49,631 nt of DNA from Vicinamibacteraceae bacterium (GTDB lineage Bacteria; Acidobacteriota; Thermoanaerobaculia; Multivoradales; Multivoraceae): contig JAAXHG010000158.1 of the NCBI GenBank assembly GCA_012270995.1, positions 1 through 49,631 of the forward strand, written 5' to 3'. The first letter of the stretch is position 1. Each line of letters opens with the position of its first letter. The translations under genes were made by a program, and so were the position numbers. Below are positions 8,822 to 17,870 of the stretch, in pieces. Below the pieces are notes generated by a model. It had not been told where the DNA came from, searched no databases, and worked only from the letters and a program-made list of their open reading frames with translations.

Positions 8822-10681
8822 TCAGCGCACGTCGACGCCGTAGCGCAGGAAGGACTGGCGCCCGCCGACATCGTCCCGGAGCCCGACGCCGATGTCGTGG
8901 TAACCGCCCTCCATCGTCAGCTCCAGGCCGTAGCGCCACCTGCGCCCCTCGATCTCGCTCAGGCGCTCCGCCGGCACGGCGATCGTCAGTTCGGTGGGCC
9001 GAGGTTCCGTCGAGCGGTCCTTCTCGTCCTTGGCGGCCAGCCAGAGGCGGATCCGACCGTGGTGGACCCCTTCGCGCGGAATCAGCGTCAGGTCCTCCCA
9101 GGACACTTCGACGACCAGCGGCAGGTCGTAGTTGCCGTCCGGACGCCGCTTGGCGGGCAGGCTCTGCACCCGGACACCGAGCGGGTTCTCGTACACGTTC
9201 AGGTTGAGGGCCGAGAGCGTCCCTTCGACCATTCGCGACTCGATCGACTTGGTCCGAAAACCGCGCCGGTAGTTCACGTCAACGCCGCGGGGACGGTTCT
9301 TGAGACGCACCTCGATCGTATGCAGGCGACCGGTACCGGCGACGGCCGGCATGTACCCGAGGGAGTAGTAGTTGCGAAAGTCCCGGGCAATCTTGAGCAG
9401 GTCGGGCATCACCCGGTTGGCGTTGATGATCGACCGGCCGCCCGTCTCGCGTGCCATCAGCCGGAGCGGACTCTGGAGGTTGGTCACCCGGATCTGGTCG
9501 ATCAGCATTCCCTGCCCCGGCAGGCCGGCCGCCTGTTGCTCCACGGTTCCCTGCGAGTACACGGTCAACCCGCGAGCGTCGATCGTGTAGAAGCTCGTCC
9601 GGTTCGCGTTCGCGGCCGCCGCGAGTTGCTGGAAGCGCCTGGACATGTCGTAGCTCGCCATCTCGATCAGCGAGACCGCGTCCTCGTAGGCGTCCCGAAT
9701 GAAGTGGAACATGTCCTCGCCCGCGATCATCGGCACACCGTCGGACACGTAGACCACCGCCTTGCGCCCCGGTGCCGCGGACAGGTTCTCCACGACGCTG
9801 GACAGCGCGTTGATGGATACATCGGTGTCGTTGCGGACCGAGCCCGCGTAGGCAATCAACTGGTTCCGTGCGAGATGGATAGGGCCGCCGATGACGCGGC
9901 CTTCCCGCACGCCCTGCTGGAACTGTTCGCTCGACCGGCGTCCCGCGGTGTCCAGGTTGACGTCGTTGATCAGGGCGACGATGTCCCGGCGCTCGTTGTT
10001 GCGATGGACCCGGTTCCCGGTCGTTTCCTCGAGCTCCAGCAGCGCCCGGTTCAGCTTCTCGCGATCGCTGGTGAAGGGCATCAACAGGTCGAGAGAGCGG
10101 TTGTAGCTCACCAGCATGACGCTGTCCTCGGGGCGAAGCTGCTCGCGGATGAAGGCCCGCAACTCGCGCAGCACCCGGTTCCGGTTGAACGGCGTCAGGT
10201 TCAGGTTGTCGACGTAGATCACGACGTGGAGCGCCTGTTCGGAGGGAACGGCCGGGCGCGCCCGCTCGGGGAGACCCGGCGCGAGCGGGTCCTCGGGTTC
10301 CGGCGCGGTCAGACGCTCCGCGTCGGCTTCTCCGCGCCGCACCCACAGATCGTCGCCGCGCTCTTCGACCGCGTAGAAGTTGCTGATCGCGACCCGGCGA
10401 TCGTCAACCAGCAGTTCGAAGTCCTCCAGCGTCAGGCCGTGCACGGGCTGACCGTCGCCATCGGTGACGTAAACGTCGATGTTGATGACCTCGACGTCGA
10501 CCGTCTCGATGAACACGGGGCCGGATACCCGTTCACTCCCGCTTCCCGTCTGCTGCGCGGCCACAGGCACGGCGGTATGGAGGCCCCCCAGGACGAGGGC
10601 GACGGCCAGTCGACCCACCGAGGTTCGCCAGCACATGCCCGCCAGCGAACGGCGCCCCAGCACTTGTTTCGCCCCAGCCAC
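8822..10681 (-). CDS. VWFA-related secreted protein, copy 3
   Basis: A 619-residue protein with the classical form of the acidobacterial VWFA-related family. A signal peptide (AVALVLGGLHTAVPVAAQ) is followed by the N-terminal pattern VEVINIDVYVTDGDGQPV and GLTLEDFELLVDDR. The VWFA-like core has VIYVDNLNLTPF (Asp158 at the metal position) and GRKAVVYVSDGVPM. Later segments (RLMARETGGRSIINAN, FRNYYSLGYMP) are typical of the family. It shares little sequence with copies 1 and 2 outside these landmarks. A GTG at 10681 starts the frame 9 bases after the upstream stop; an ATG at 10636 would give a more usual signal peptide. It is the last gene of an operon with the sulfatase-like/TPR gene, which suggests a shared envelope function. 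Confidence 0.85.
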   Translation of the reverse strand: MAGAKQVLGRRSLAGMCWRTSVGRLAVALVLGGLHTAVPVAAQQTGSGSERVSGPVFIETVDVEVINIDVYVTDGDGQPVHGLTLEDFELLVDDRRVAISNFYAVEERGDDLWVRRGEADAERLTAPEPEDPLAPGLPERARPAVPSEQALHVVIYVDNLNLTPFNRNRVLRELRAFIREQLRPEDSVMLVSYNRSLDLLMPFTSDREKLNRALLELEETTGNRVHRNNERRDIVALINDVNLDTAGRRSSEQFQQGVREGRVIGGPIHLARNQLIAYAGSVRNDTDVSINALSSVVENLSAAPGRKAVVYVSDGVPMIAGEDMFHFIRDAYEDAVSLIEMASYDMSRRFQQLAAAANANRTSFYTIDARGLTVYSQGTVEQQAAGLPGQGMLIDQIRVTNLQSPLRLMARETGGRSIINANRVMPDLLKIARDFRNYYSLGYMPAVAGTGRLHTIEVRLKNRPRGVDVNYRRGFRTKSIESRMVEGTLSALNLNVYENPLGVRVQSLPAKRRPDGNYDLPLVVEVSWEDLTLIPREGVHHGRIRLWLAAKDEKDRSTEPRPTELTIAVPAERLSEIEGRRWRYGLELTMEGGYHDIGVGLRDDVGGRQSFLRYGVDVR

Positions 10682-10690
10682 CCGGAGAGC

Positions 10691-12874
10691 CTACCCCGAC
10701 GTTCGGATCCGGAGGAGTTCCGAACTCTCCGGCCAGCGCCCCAGCGCCTGCGCCAGCAACCGCGCCGCGGACGCTTCGTCGTTCATCGCCCGCAGTGTTC
10801 GCACCGCCTCGGCGTAGGCGGCCGGCTCCGGGTTCGCGGTCACCATCTCCTGCAGAGCCTGGCCCGCCTCGGCGGCACGCCCCTGCAAGGCGAACAGGAA
10901 GGCGAGCGAGGAGTACGCCCCGAGGAGTTCGGCGTCCAGGTCGATCGCCTCCTGGTACGCGCGCTCCGCCTCGCCCATCCGTTCGAGGGCGCCGAGCGCC
11001 GTGCCGCGATGCAGAAAGAGCCGGGCGAGAACGGTCCGGTCGCCCCGGTCCCCGAACCCGGCCAGCACCTCATCGGTCTGCGCGAGGGCCTCCTCGAACC
11101 GCCCCTGCACGTTGAGCCAGCCCGCACGCACGATCAGCGGCGTCAACCGCGGACCCCGCTCGGCGATCGCCCGCTCCAGGTGCTCGCCCGCCGCCACGAG
11201 GTCGCCGGCGACCAGCTCGGCCTCGGCCAGCACCAGGTGAGCCAGCGGCGACCGGTCCACGACTGCGAGCGCGTGCTCGCGCGCCTCCTCCACCCGCCCC
11301 GTCCGGAGGAGGAGTTCCGCCAGCTTGACGCCGGCGGCGACCGCGTCGCCCCCGGAGGTCTCGAAAGCGCTCCGGTAGGCGTCCAGCGCCGCCTCCGGCA
11401 GGCCGAGCCCGTCCAGCACGTCGCCGAGCTGCTGCCAGGCCTGGACGAGTTGCGGCTCGGCTTCCAGGATGCTCCGAAGCACCGACTCGGCCTCCGCCAG
11501 GCGACCGCCGGCGACCAGTTCCGCGACGTGATCCAGGTCGGCGACGACGCCGATCCTGCTCTTGGGGTCCGGAAGCGGCCCCTCCCTGGCGCGGGCGCCG
11601 CCGGACAGGTACCCGAGCGACTCCAGGCGCCGGCGGGTTTCGGGATCCTCCTCGGCCGGCGAGGCCAGGGTCCGGTCGACTTCCGCCAGGGCATCGCGCA
11701 ACCTTCGCGCGGCCGCCCGCTCCTCCTGGATGACGTTGTTGAGTTCGCCAGGGTCCTCGGACAACCAGAACAACTCCGGATCCGGCGAGTCGATGAAGTG
11801 AAGGTCGCCTTCCACGATCGACGCCAGATCGCTCCATCCGAAGTGAATCCGCGGATACACGCTCTCGGAGAAGATCCGCCGCGGCTCTCCGGCCGGCGGC
11901 AGATCGAAGAGATCGGCTCCAGTCAGCCCGGCCAGTTTCTCGAGATCCAGGAGCGAATAGACCGTCGGCGCGACGTCGAGGAGCTGGACATTGACGTCCA
12001 CCCTCTCGCCGGCGCGCTCGCCGCCCGGCAGCTTCACGATCAGGGGCACCTGGAGCACTTCGCGGTAGATGAGGACCAGATGATCCATCTCGCCGTGGTC
12101 CATCAGACCCTCGCCGTGGTCGGAGAGCAGGATGAGGAGGGCGTCGTCGTAGAGGCCAAGTTCCTCCAGGCGTCCGAGCAGGTCGCCGACCACGTGATCC
12201 GCCGCCGCCACCTCGCCGTCGTACGGGTCCTCGTAGCGGCCGGCGAACTCCGGCGGCGGCTGGTAGGGAGCATGAGGCTCGTAGAGATGCAGGAACAGGA
12301 AGAAGGGACCGTCCGCCACGCCTTCCAGCCAGTCCGAGGCGACGGCCAGGGTCTCCGGCCCCGGCCGCTGCAGCTCGCCCAGTTGACGGCCCGTCTCGAA
12401 CCGGACGCCGTCGTCGTAGACGTCGAAGCCGCGGTCGATTCCGGTCCAGGACCGCAGGACGTAGGAGGACACGAACGCGCCGGTGGCGTACCCCTGCCGG
12501 CCGAGTTCCGCCGCCAGCGTCGGGATTCCCTCGCTCAGCCGGTAGCCGGCGTTGTCGCGAACGCCGTGCTCCGGCGGCAGAAGCCCCGTGAACAGGCTGG
12601 CATGGGAAGGCAGGGTAACGTTGACGTGCGTGAAGGCGCGCTCGAACAGCACGCCGTCGGCCGCGAGGCGGTCGATCGCGGGGGTCTCGACCCCTTCGTA
12701 TCCGTACGCGGGAAGCCGGTCGGAGCGCAGCGTGTCGATCGAGATCAGAATGACCGGCGGGCGCGGCGACGCGGCACCCGTCGCCGTGGTCCGCTCGGGC
12801 ACCGGCGAGCACGCCGGCACGAAAAGCGCCGCCGAGCCCGCGAGCACGGCGACGAACATGGGAACCGCCTTCAC
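10691..12874 (-). CDS. Sulfatase-fold (alkaline phosphatase superfamily) lipoprotein with TPR repeats
   Basis: A 727-residue protein starting at a GTG that overlaps the upstream stop (GTGA, 12871-12874). The N-terminus is a signal with Cys22 in a lipobox-like VPAC. Residues about 40-420 form a sulfatase-type domain: ISIDTLRSDRL with Asp47, the nucleophile region NVTLPSHASLFTG, HLYEPHAPY and LSDHGEGLMDHG. The nucleophile position is Thr87 (T-L-P-S-H), not the Cys or Ser of formylglycine sulfatases, so a phosphatase, phosphodiesterase or transferase activity is more likely than sulfate ester cleavage. The second half is a series of TPR-like helices rich in Ala, Leu and Glu, continuing almost to the C-terminus. 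Downstream on the same strand is VWFA copy 3, 9 bases away. Confidence 0.85.
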   Translation of the reverse strand: MKAVPMFVAVLAGSAALFVPACSPVPERTTATGAASPRPPVILISIDTLRSDRLPAYGYEGVETPAIDRLAADGVLFERAFTHVNVTLPSHASLFTGLLPPEHGVRDNAGYRLSEGIPTLAAELGRQGYATGAFVSSYVLRSWTGIDRGFDVYDDGVRFETGRQLGELQRPGPETLAVASDWLEGVADGPFFLFLHLYEPHAPYQPPPEFAGRYEDPYDGEVAAADHVVGDLLGRLEELGLYDDALLILLSDHGEGLMDHGEMDHLVLIYREVLQVPLIVKLPGGERAGERVDVNVQLLDVAPTVYSLLDLEKLAGLTGADLFDLPPAGEPRRIFSESVYPRIHFGWSDLASIVEGDLHFIDSPDPELFWLSEDPGELNNVIQEERAAARRLRDALAEVDRTLASPAEEDPETRRRLESLGYLSGGARAREGPLPDPKSRIGVVADLDHVAELVAGGRLAEAESVLRSILEAEPQLVQAWQQLGDVLDGLGLPEAALDAYRSAFETSGGDAVAAGVKLAELLLRTGRVEEAREHALAVVDRSPLAHLVLAEAELVAGDLVAAGEHLERAIAERGPRLTPLIVRAGWLNVQGRFEEALAQTDEVLAGFGDRGDRTVLARLFLHRGTALGALERMGEAERAYQEAIDLDAELLGAYSSLAFLFALQGRAAEAGQALQEMVTANPEPAAYAEAVRTLRAMNDEASAARLLAQALGRWPESSELLRIRTSG

Positions 12875-13425
12875 TTGAGCTTCAGGGTTCGACTGACCAT
12901 CTGGGGCAAGCCGGAGACATCGCCGGCCGGCGTCCACACCTCGACCGTCTCACCGTCCTCCTCGACCTCGGACACCTCGACCCAGCGCGCTTCGCGAAGC
13001 CGGACCAGAACCTCGAGGTTGCCGTCGGCCGGCACCGGACGCCCGGTTTCCGAGGTCCAGAAGTTGTAGAGCGCCACCGCGTCCGACTTGCCCGCTTCGA
13101 TCACCTGCAGGAAGAGCTGTTTCTCGTAGACGGGCAAAGCCCGACCGTTCAACTCGACGTCGAAGCCGAAGCTGTAGACGTCCCGGTCACCGGCGTTCCT
13201 GACGGTCGCGGTCAACCGGCACAGGGTTTCCGGTCCCGGCGTCGCGGGCGTGATCTCGATACTCTCGAGGATGACCTTGGCCTCCTCCGCCCAAACACCA
13301 ACCGCGGGAAGGCTGACCAGGGACCACGAGATGACGACGGCTGACCCGGCTGAAACCAACCGTGACCTGATTCTGGCGCCGGAAGTCCGGGCGCCGAGCC
13401 CTCCGTTCAGCACGGCATGGATCAT
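12871..13425 (-). CDS. Small secreted beta-sandwich protein, function unknown
   Basis: A 184-residue protein with a hydrophobic N-terminal segment (AVVISWSLVSLPAVGVWA) consistent with a signal peptide. The mature part (ILESIEITPATPGPETLCRL, TATVRNAGDRDVYSFGFDVEL) resembles a CARDB-like Ig fold; this is a fold impression, not a family match. It has one cysteine in the mature part and no catalytic motif. It is the first gene of the operon with the sulfatase-fold/TPR lipoprotein, sharing a GTGA overlap with it. Its ATG at 13425 is only 15 bases from the ATG of the divergent DUF3179 gene, so its promoter must lie inside that gene. Confidence 0.7.
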   Translation of the reverse strand: MIHAVLNGGLGARTSGARIRSRLVSAGSAVVISWSLVSLPAVGVWAEEAKVILESIEITPATPGPETLCRLTATVRNAGDRDVYSFGFDVELNGRALPVYEKQLFLQVIEAGKSDAVALYNFWTSETGRPVPADGNLEVLVRLREARWVEVSEVEEDGETVEVWTPAGDVSGLPQMVSRTLKLK

Positions 13426-13440
13426 ACCGACGGCATCCTC

Positions 13441-14895
13441 ATGAAGACGACTCCAGCCGCGTTCCTTCGCCTGACCGCCGCGGTCTCGTGCCTGGCCCTG
13501 GCCGGTCCGGCCGCGCTCCCCGCCCAGGACCGTCTGATGGACGACCCGCTCGCCGTCAGGCCGACCTACCCGACGCTGGACAGCAACGCCGGCAGGACGC
13601 GCGCCGCCGGCGCCGTCTACGACCGTCTCCGACGCCTGATGTCGGACCGCAAGAAGGCCAGACGCAACGCCGCAAAGGCGCTCGCCAGGGCCGATCCCGC
13701 AACACTCATTCCCCTGGTCGACGCGTACTTCTTTTCGCCCAACGAGGCCCGGCCGGACGTTCGGCAACTGCTCGAGGACCTCTCCGGCGAACGGCTCGGC
13801 AACCACTACCGGGGCTGGTTCGAGTACGTCGGCAGCCGGGAGGATCTCGTGCCCCCGCCCGGCTACGTCGCCTGGAAGGGCGAGTTGTTTTCGCGCATCG
13901 ACCCGGTCTTCAGCCGCATTCTCGGTCCGGACACGACGGTCCGGCTGCGGCTGCGCGAAGTGCACTGGGGTGGGGTACGCCTGGACCAGATTCCAGCCAT
14001 CGAAGATCCCGCCGCGGTCCCCGCCGACATGGCCCGCTTCATGCGCGACACCGACACCGTGTTCGGCGTCAGCATCGGCGGCGAGCGGCGCGCCTACCCG
14101 GTCAAGGTGCTCAGTTGGCACGAGTTGCTGAACGACACCGTGGGCGGACAGCCGATCACCCTGTCGTTCTGCACACTCTGCGGATCGGGCATCCTCTACT
14201 CGGCCGTCGACGCGAACGGCGAGCGCCTGAGGTTCGGGACCTCGGGCCTGCTGTACCGGTCGAACAAGCTGATGTTCGACCGCGCCACCCTGAGCCTGTG
14301 GAGCAACCTGACCGGCGAGGCCGTGGTCGGCGTTCGCGCCGCCGAAGGTGCCCGGCTCGAGATGCTGCCCATGACCCTGACGCGCTGGGATGCCTGGCGG
14401 ACCCGCTACCCCGACACGACGATCATGCGGCCGGATCCGGAGGCGGCGCGGCGCACCGGCTTCCGCTACGTCGAGGGCGCCGCCGACCAGGCCCGCTCCG
14501 GCGTCGAGTTTCCGGTGTGGCGGCAGAGCGACGCGCTGGAGCGGAACGCGCGCATCTACGCGCTGCGAATCGGCGACGAGGCGAAGGCCTATCCGCTGGA
14601 CAGGCTCCGCACCGAGCACCTCGTCCACGACACGGTCGGCGGGCTGGAGATCGTGCTCGTGCTCGACGCGGCGAGCGATGCCGTACGCGCCTACCAGAGC
14701 GGAAGACGGCGGTTCCGGGTCCCGCAGGAAACCCCTCTGCGCCAGCTCCATGCCGAGGACGGAACCGCGTGGTGGATCGCCGAAGAAGGCCTCGTGCCCG
14801 ATTCCGGCGACGGCGACCTGCTGCCGCGGGTGGCTGGCCACGCCGCCTTCTGGTTCGGCTGGTACGCGTTCTACCCGGACACCGGGATCTACTGA
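13441..14895 (+). CDS. DUF3179 domain protein, secreted
   Basis: A 484-residue exported protein. The signal peptide is MKTTPAAFLRLTAAVSCLAL and onwards, ending near LPAQD. The DUF3179 landmarks are visible: AYPVKVLSWHELLNDTVGG, then ITLSFCTLCGSGILYSA with two Cys spaced CTLC, then GTSGLLYRSNKLMFDR and LWSNLTGEAVVG. A second, degenerate copy of the domain's first half appears later (AYPLDRLRTEHLVHDTVGG). The function of DUF3179 is not known. I prefer the ATG at 13441 to the one at 13417, because it begins directly at the basic n-region of the signal. The last 7 bases overlap the end of the convergent M16-like gene. Confidence 0.85.
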   Translation: MKTTPAAFLRLTAAVSCLALAGPAALPAQDRLMDDPLAVRPTYPTLDSNAGRTRAAGAVYDRLRRLMSDRKKARRNAAKALARADPATLIPLVDAYFFSPNEARPDVRQLLEDLSGERLGNHYRGWFEYVGSREDLVPPPGYVAWKGELFSRIDPVFSRILGPDTTVRLRLREVHWGGVRLDQIPAIEDPAAVPADMARFMRDTDTVFGVSIGGERRAYPVKVLSWHELLNDTVGGQPITLSFCTLCGSGILYSAVDANGERLRFGTSGLLYRSNKLMFDRATLSLWSNLTGEAVVGVRAAEGARLEMLPMTLTRWDAWRTRYPDTTIMRPDPEAARRTGFRYVEGAADQARSGVEFPVWRQSDALERNARIYALRIGDEAKAYPLDRLRTEHLVHDTVGGLEIVLVLDAASDAVRAYQSGRRRFRVPQETPLRQLHAEDGTAWWIAEEGLVPDSGDGDLLPRVAGHAAFWFGWYAFYPDTGIY

Positions 14896-16412
14896 GTCTC
14901 GACGAGGCGCGGCGCCCCCAGTACGCGACGCAACTCCTCCGCCGCCCGACCGGCACGGACCGCCTCCGAGTCGCCGACGACGGCCAGGACGATTCCCTCC
15001 GGATCGATGAAGCGTTGCGCCACGCGGCGGATGTCCGCGGCGCTCACTGCCTGGAGCCGTCCCCGGTAGACCGACCAGTACTCGTGGGGCCGATCCAGCA
15101 ACTCGTCCTCGGCGAAGCGACCGGCGATCGTCTCGGCGCGGTCGAAGAGCAAGGGAAGGCGGGCCAGCAGCGATCGCCGCGCGGTTGCGATCTCGACCTC
15201 GGGCACGGCCTCCCGCCGCAGGCGTGCCAACTCCTCGAGTACCGCGGCGGCGGCCGCGGCAGCCGACTCCGGAGCCGTCTCCAGGAAGATCCGGAACTCC
15301 CCTTGGCCATGATTCAACGAACGCTCCGATCGTGCTTCGGCCGCGACCACGTCGAGGTCGAACCAGGTCACGACCCGGTACGTGAGACCCTCCGCCAGTT
15401 GAAGCCGCGAGCGCAGGCGCGACACCGACCCGGGGCCGTCCAGGATCTCCATCAGCAGCAGCAGCGCCCAACGGTCACCGGCGTCCCAGCGGTCGACGAC
15501 CGCGCCGCGGTGGCCGAGAGCCATCGACGCCTGCGGACCCGGCCGGTCGACGGTCCACCATCCCGGCGAAGCCGCGGCCGCTTCGAAGACGGCTTCCGGC
15601 GCCGCGGAACCGCCAGGCGGCCCGGCCTTCCGATCAGCGTCCGTCTCGGATGCCGGCAACCCCTGCCAACTGCCGAACAGTCCGTCGAGCCTGGCGACCA
15701 ACAACTCGGGCTCGACATCGCCCGAAGCGGCGATCACGGCCCCGTCCGGGCGCCAGAGCCGCCGGTGGAACGAGGCCAGCGCGTCTCGCTCGAATCCGGC
15801 CACCGACGCCTCCGTCAACCGCCGGCTTCGAGGCGAGGCCGGTCCATGCACCAGGCGCTGCCACTCCCGGTCCAGCACCGCATACGCTTCGTCCTCCCGG
15901 GCGGCGAGGCTGACCCTGAGGTTGTCCCTTGCCTGAGCCAGCCGATCCTCGTCGAACCGCGGCTCGAACACGATCGAGGCCAGGATCTCCAGACCCCGCT
16001 CGAGCGTCTCCGAGCCGATGTCGAGGACGAACACCGTCCGCGTCCAGGAACTGCTGCTGTCCACACGGGCGCCGAGTGCGTCGATCGTGTCGTCCAACTC
16101 CTCGGGGCCCATGTCACCCGCACCTCCGCGCCGGGCCATGGCCGCGGTCATCGACGCCATGCCCTCTTCGCCCGGTACCTCGTTGCGGTCCCCCACGGGC
16201 AACGCCAGCACGATGTCGACCAGCGGCAGGCTGCGGTCGGGCACGACGTAGACGGGCAGACCGTTCCGGAGCTCGAAACGCATCCCTGAGACCGCCGGCG
16301 GCTCGAAGAGGGACGGGGCGAACTGGAGATCCGCCGGGTGTGCCGGAACAGCCTGGGCGGGGAGCACCGCCGGCGCGGCAACGCAGACGGCAAGGACGAA
16401 GAACCGGCCCAC
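14889..16412 (-). CDS. M16 peptidase homologue lacking the zinc motif (partner subunit)
   Basis: A 507-residue exported protein from a GTG start with a signal peptide (FVLAVCVAAPAVLPAQA). The M16 N-terminal pattern is clear (RFELRNGLPVYVVPDRSLPL, VDIVLALPVGDR), but where active members have HxxEH this one reads EGMASMTAAMARRG, so both metal-binding His and the catalytic Glu are missing. An R/Y-type C-terminal substrate-binding region is present near LAEGLTYRVVTWFD. In bacteria, two-subunit M16 proteases pair one catalytic and one non-catalytic chain, and the gene just upstream, 6 bases away, has the intact motif. I infer a heterodimer in the periplasm. Confidence 0.85.
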   Translation of the reverse strand: MGRFFVLAVCVAAPAVLPAQAVPAHPADLQFAPSLFEPPAVSGMRFELRNGLPVYVVPDRSLPLVDIVLALPVGDRNEVPGEEGMASMTAAMARRGGAGDMGPEELDDTIDALGARVDSSSSWTRTVFVLDIGSETLERGLEILASIVFEPRFDEDRLAQARDNLRVSLAAREDEAYAVLDREWQRLVHGPASPRSRRLTEASVAGFERDALASFHRRLWRPDGAVIAASGDVEPELLVARLDGLFGSWQGLPASETDADRKAGPPGGSAAPEAVFEAAAASPGWWTVDRPGPQASMALGHRGAVVDRWDAGDRWALLLLMEILDGPGSVSRLRSRLQLAEGLTYRVVTWFDLDVVAAEARSERSLNHGQGEFRIFLETAPESAAAAAAAVLEELARLRREAVPEVEIATARRSLLARLPLLFDRAETIAGRFAEDELLDRPHEYWSVYRGRLQAVSAADIRRVAQRFIDPEGIVLAVVGDSEAVRAGRAAEELRRVLGAPRLVETQ

Positions 16413-16418
16413 TGCCCG

Positions 16419-17870
16419 TCACCCCCCGGTGCGGGTAAGGGACAGAACCGCCCGTTCGTGGGCGAGGAGGTAGCGGTCCACGACTCGCTGCAGGTCGTCA
16501 CCGTCAACCGAGACGGCGGCGTCGAGCCACATGGTCAACTGGCGCCAGCCGCCCAGCGCCTCGGCCGCCGCCAGGCGCCCCGCCAGTCCGGCGTCCTGTT
16601 CGAGCTGACGCCATGAGTCCGTCGTCAACTGACGTCGCACCCGCCTGAGTTCTGCATCGTCCACACCGCCGGAACGGACCCTGTCCAGCAGTGCGTCCCA
16701 CGCCGCAGTCAGATCTTCAGGACCGGCGCCCCCGCCGGCTTCGATCCGCACGGCGAAGTAGCCGCCCAGCCTCCGGGACGCGTGCTCCGCCGACGCCGCG
16801 TAGGCAACCCGATCTTCCCCCGCGACGAGTTCACGGTAGAGGCGGCCGGAGCGGCTGTTGAGCAGACCGGCCAGGAAGTCGAGGACCACCGTGTCCCCGG
16901 CCGCTGCGAACGGCAGCGTCGGGTAGCGGATCTCGACCTGGCTGCGGCAGGCGCATAGTCCCTCCAGGGACCCGACCGCGGGAGCCGGCGTTTCCTTCGA
17001 CTCCGGAATCCGTGAGTTCCCTTCCGAGGTCTGGAGCCGCCCGAAGTACCGCTCTCCCAGTTTCCGAGCCTCGGGCAGGGAAAGGTCGCCGACCAGCACC
17101 GCGATCAGGCGGTCCGGCCGGTACAGGGCCTCGAAGTGGGACCGGGCGTCGGACGGCAGCAGCCGTTCGACCTCGCGCCGCTCGCCGCCCGGCGTGTGAG
17201 CGTAGGGATGGCCGGCGCCCCAGTAGGCCGCATCGAAGAGCTCGAACCAGGTGCCGGTCGGCGTCGAGTCGATCCGCTGCCGCCGCTCCTGCTCGACCAC
17301 CTGGAGTTCCCGCCGAAAGCCCCGGAACACGGGACCATGCAGCCGGTCGGACTCCATCCAGAACCAGAGTTCGATCTTCTCCTTCGGAACCAGGGCATGG
17401 AACGTGGTCAGATCATGGCGGGTCAGGGCATCAACGCCCACGACGCCGGCCCACGCATAGACGCCCGCGAACTCGCCCGGCTGTTGCAGCGCTTCCAGCC
17501 GCTGCTCGAGACGAAGCAGATCTCGATCGGTTCGGCCACGCCGAACCGATCTCTCGTAGAGATTCTCCCACCGGCTCAACAGGCGCGACTCCGCCTCCCA
17601 GTCCGTCGTGCCGATCGTCCGGCTGCCGGCGAACAGGAGATGTTCCACCAGGTGCGTCAGGCCCCGGCGGCCGGCTGGATCCGACGCCGACCCGCCGCGG
17701 ACGGCCACGACCGCGGCAACCAGAGGCCGTCCGGGACGCTCGACGACCAGGAAGGTCATCCCGTTGTCCAGTTCGAAGTGCGCCGCCCCGACATCCGGCT
17801 CCGATGTCGCGAACCCGGCCGTCGCCGTCCCGCTCAGCAGCAGCACCGCGAGGACGGCCGCGCTTCTCAA
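16419..17870 (-). CDS. M16 family zinc peptidase, catalytic subunit
   Basis: A 483-residue exported peptidase. The zinc motif is HLVEH in GLTHLVEHLLFAGS, with the downstream Glu region about 70 residues on. The N-terminal pattern is FELDNGMTFLVVERPGRPL, VAAVVAVRGGSASDP. The start is a TTG (17870-17868) that overlaps the TGA of the preceding CRTAC1 gene (TTGA). A GGAGGAGGG ribosome-binding site sits just upstream and the hydrophobic signal begins two residues later (AAVLAVLLLSGTATAG). No ATG is available nearby, and a longer upstream frame is not signal-like. It is translationally coupled to the CRTAC1 gene and followed by the zinc-less M16 homologue. Role: probably cleavage of peptides or misfolded envelope proteins. 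Confidence 0.88.
   Translation of the reverse strand: MRSAAVLAVLLLSGTATAGFATSEPDVGAAHFELDNGMTFLVVERPGRPLVAAVVAVRGGSASDPAGRRGLTHLVEHLLFAGSRTIGTTDWEAESRLLSRWENLYERSVRRGRTDRDLLRLEQRLEALQQPGEFAGVYAWAGVVGVDALTRHDLTTFHALVPKEKIELWFWMESDRLHGPVFRGFRRELQVVEQERRQRIDSTPTGTWFELFDAAYWGAGHPYAHTPGGERREVERLLPSDARSHFEALYRPDRLIAVLVGDLSLPEARKLGERYFGRLQTSEGNSRIPESKETPAPAVGSLEGLCACRSQVEIRYPTLPFAAAGDTVVLDFLAGLLNSRSGRLYRELVAGEDRVAYAASAEHASRRLGGYFAVRIEAGGGAGPEDLTAAWDALLDRVRSGGVDDAELRRVRRQLTTDSWRQLEQDAGLAGRLAAAEALGGWRQLTMWLDAAVSVDGDDLQRVVDRYLLAHERAVLSLTRTGG

Noticed and set aside
8747..13069. Very long plus-strand open frame over the third VWFA gene and the sulfatase-like gene
   Set aside because: Codons are rich in Arg, Gly, Val and His typical of antisense reading in GC-rich DNA; the minus-strand genes carry clear motifs and signals.
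12871..15471. Extended minus-strand frame upstream of the small secreted protein
   Set aside because: The upstream part overlaps the DUF3179 gene and gives a low-complexity protein; a signal-bearing ATG at 13425 explains the real gene.
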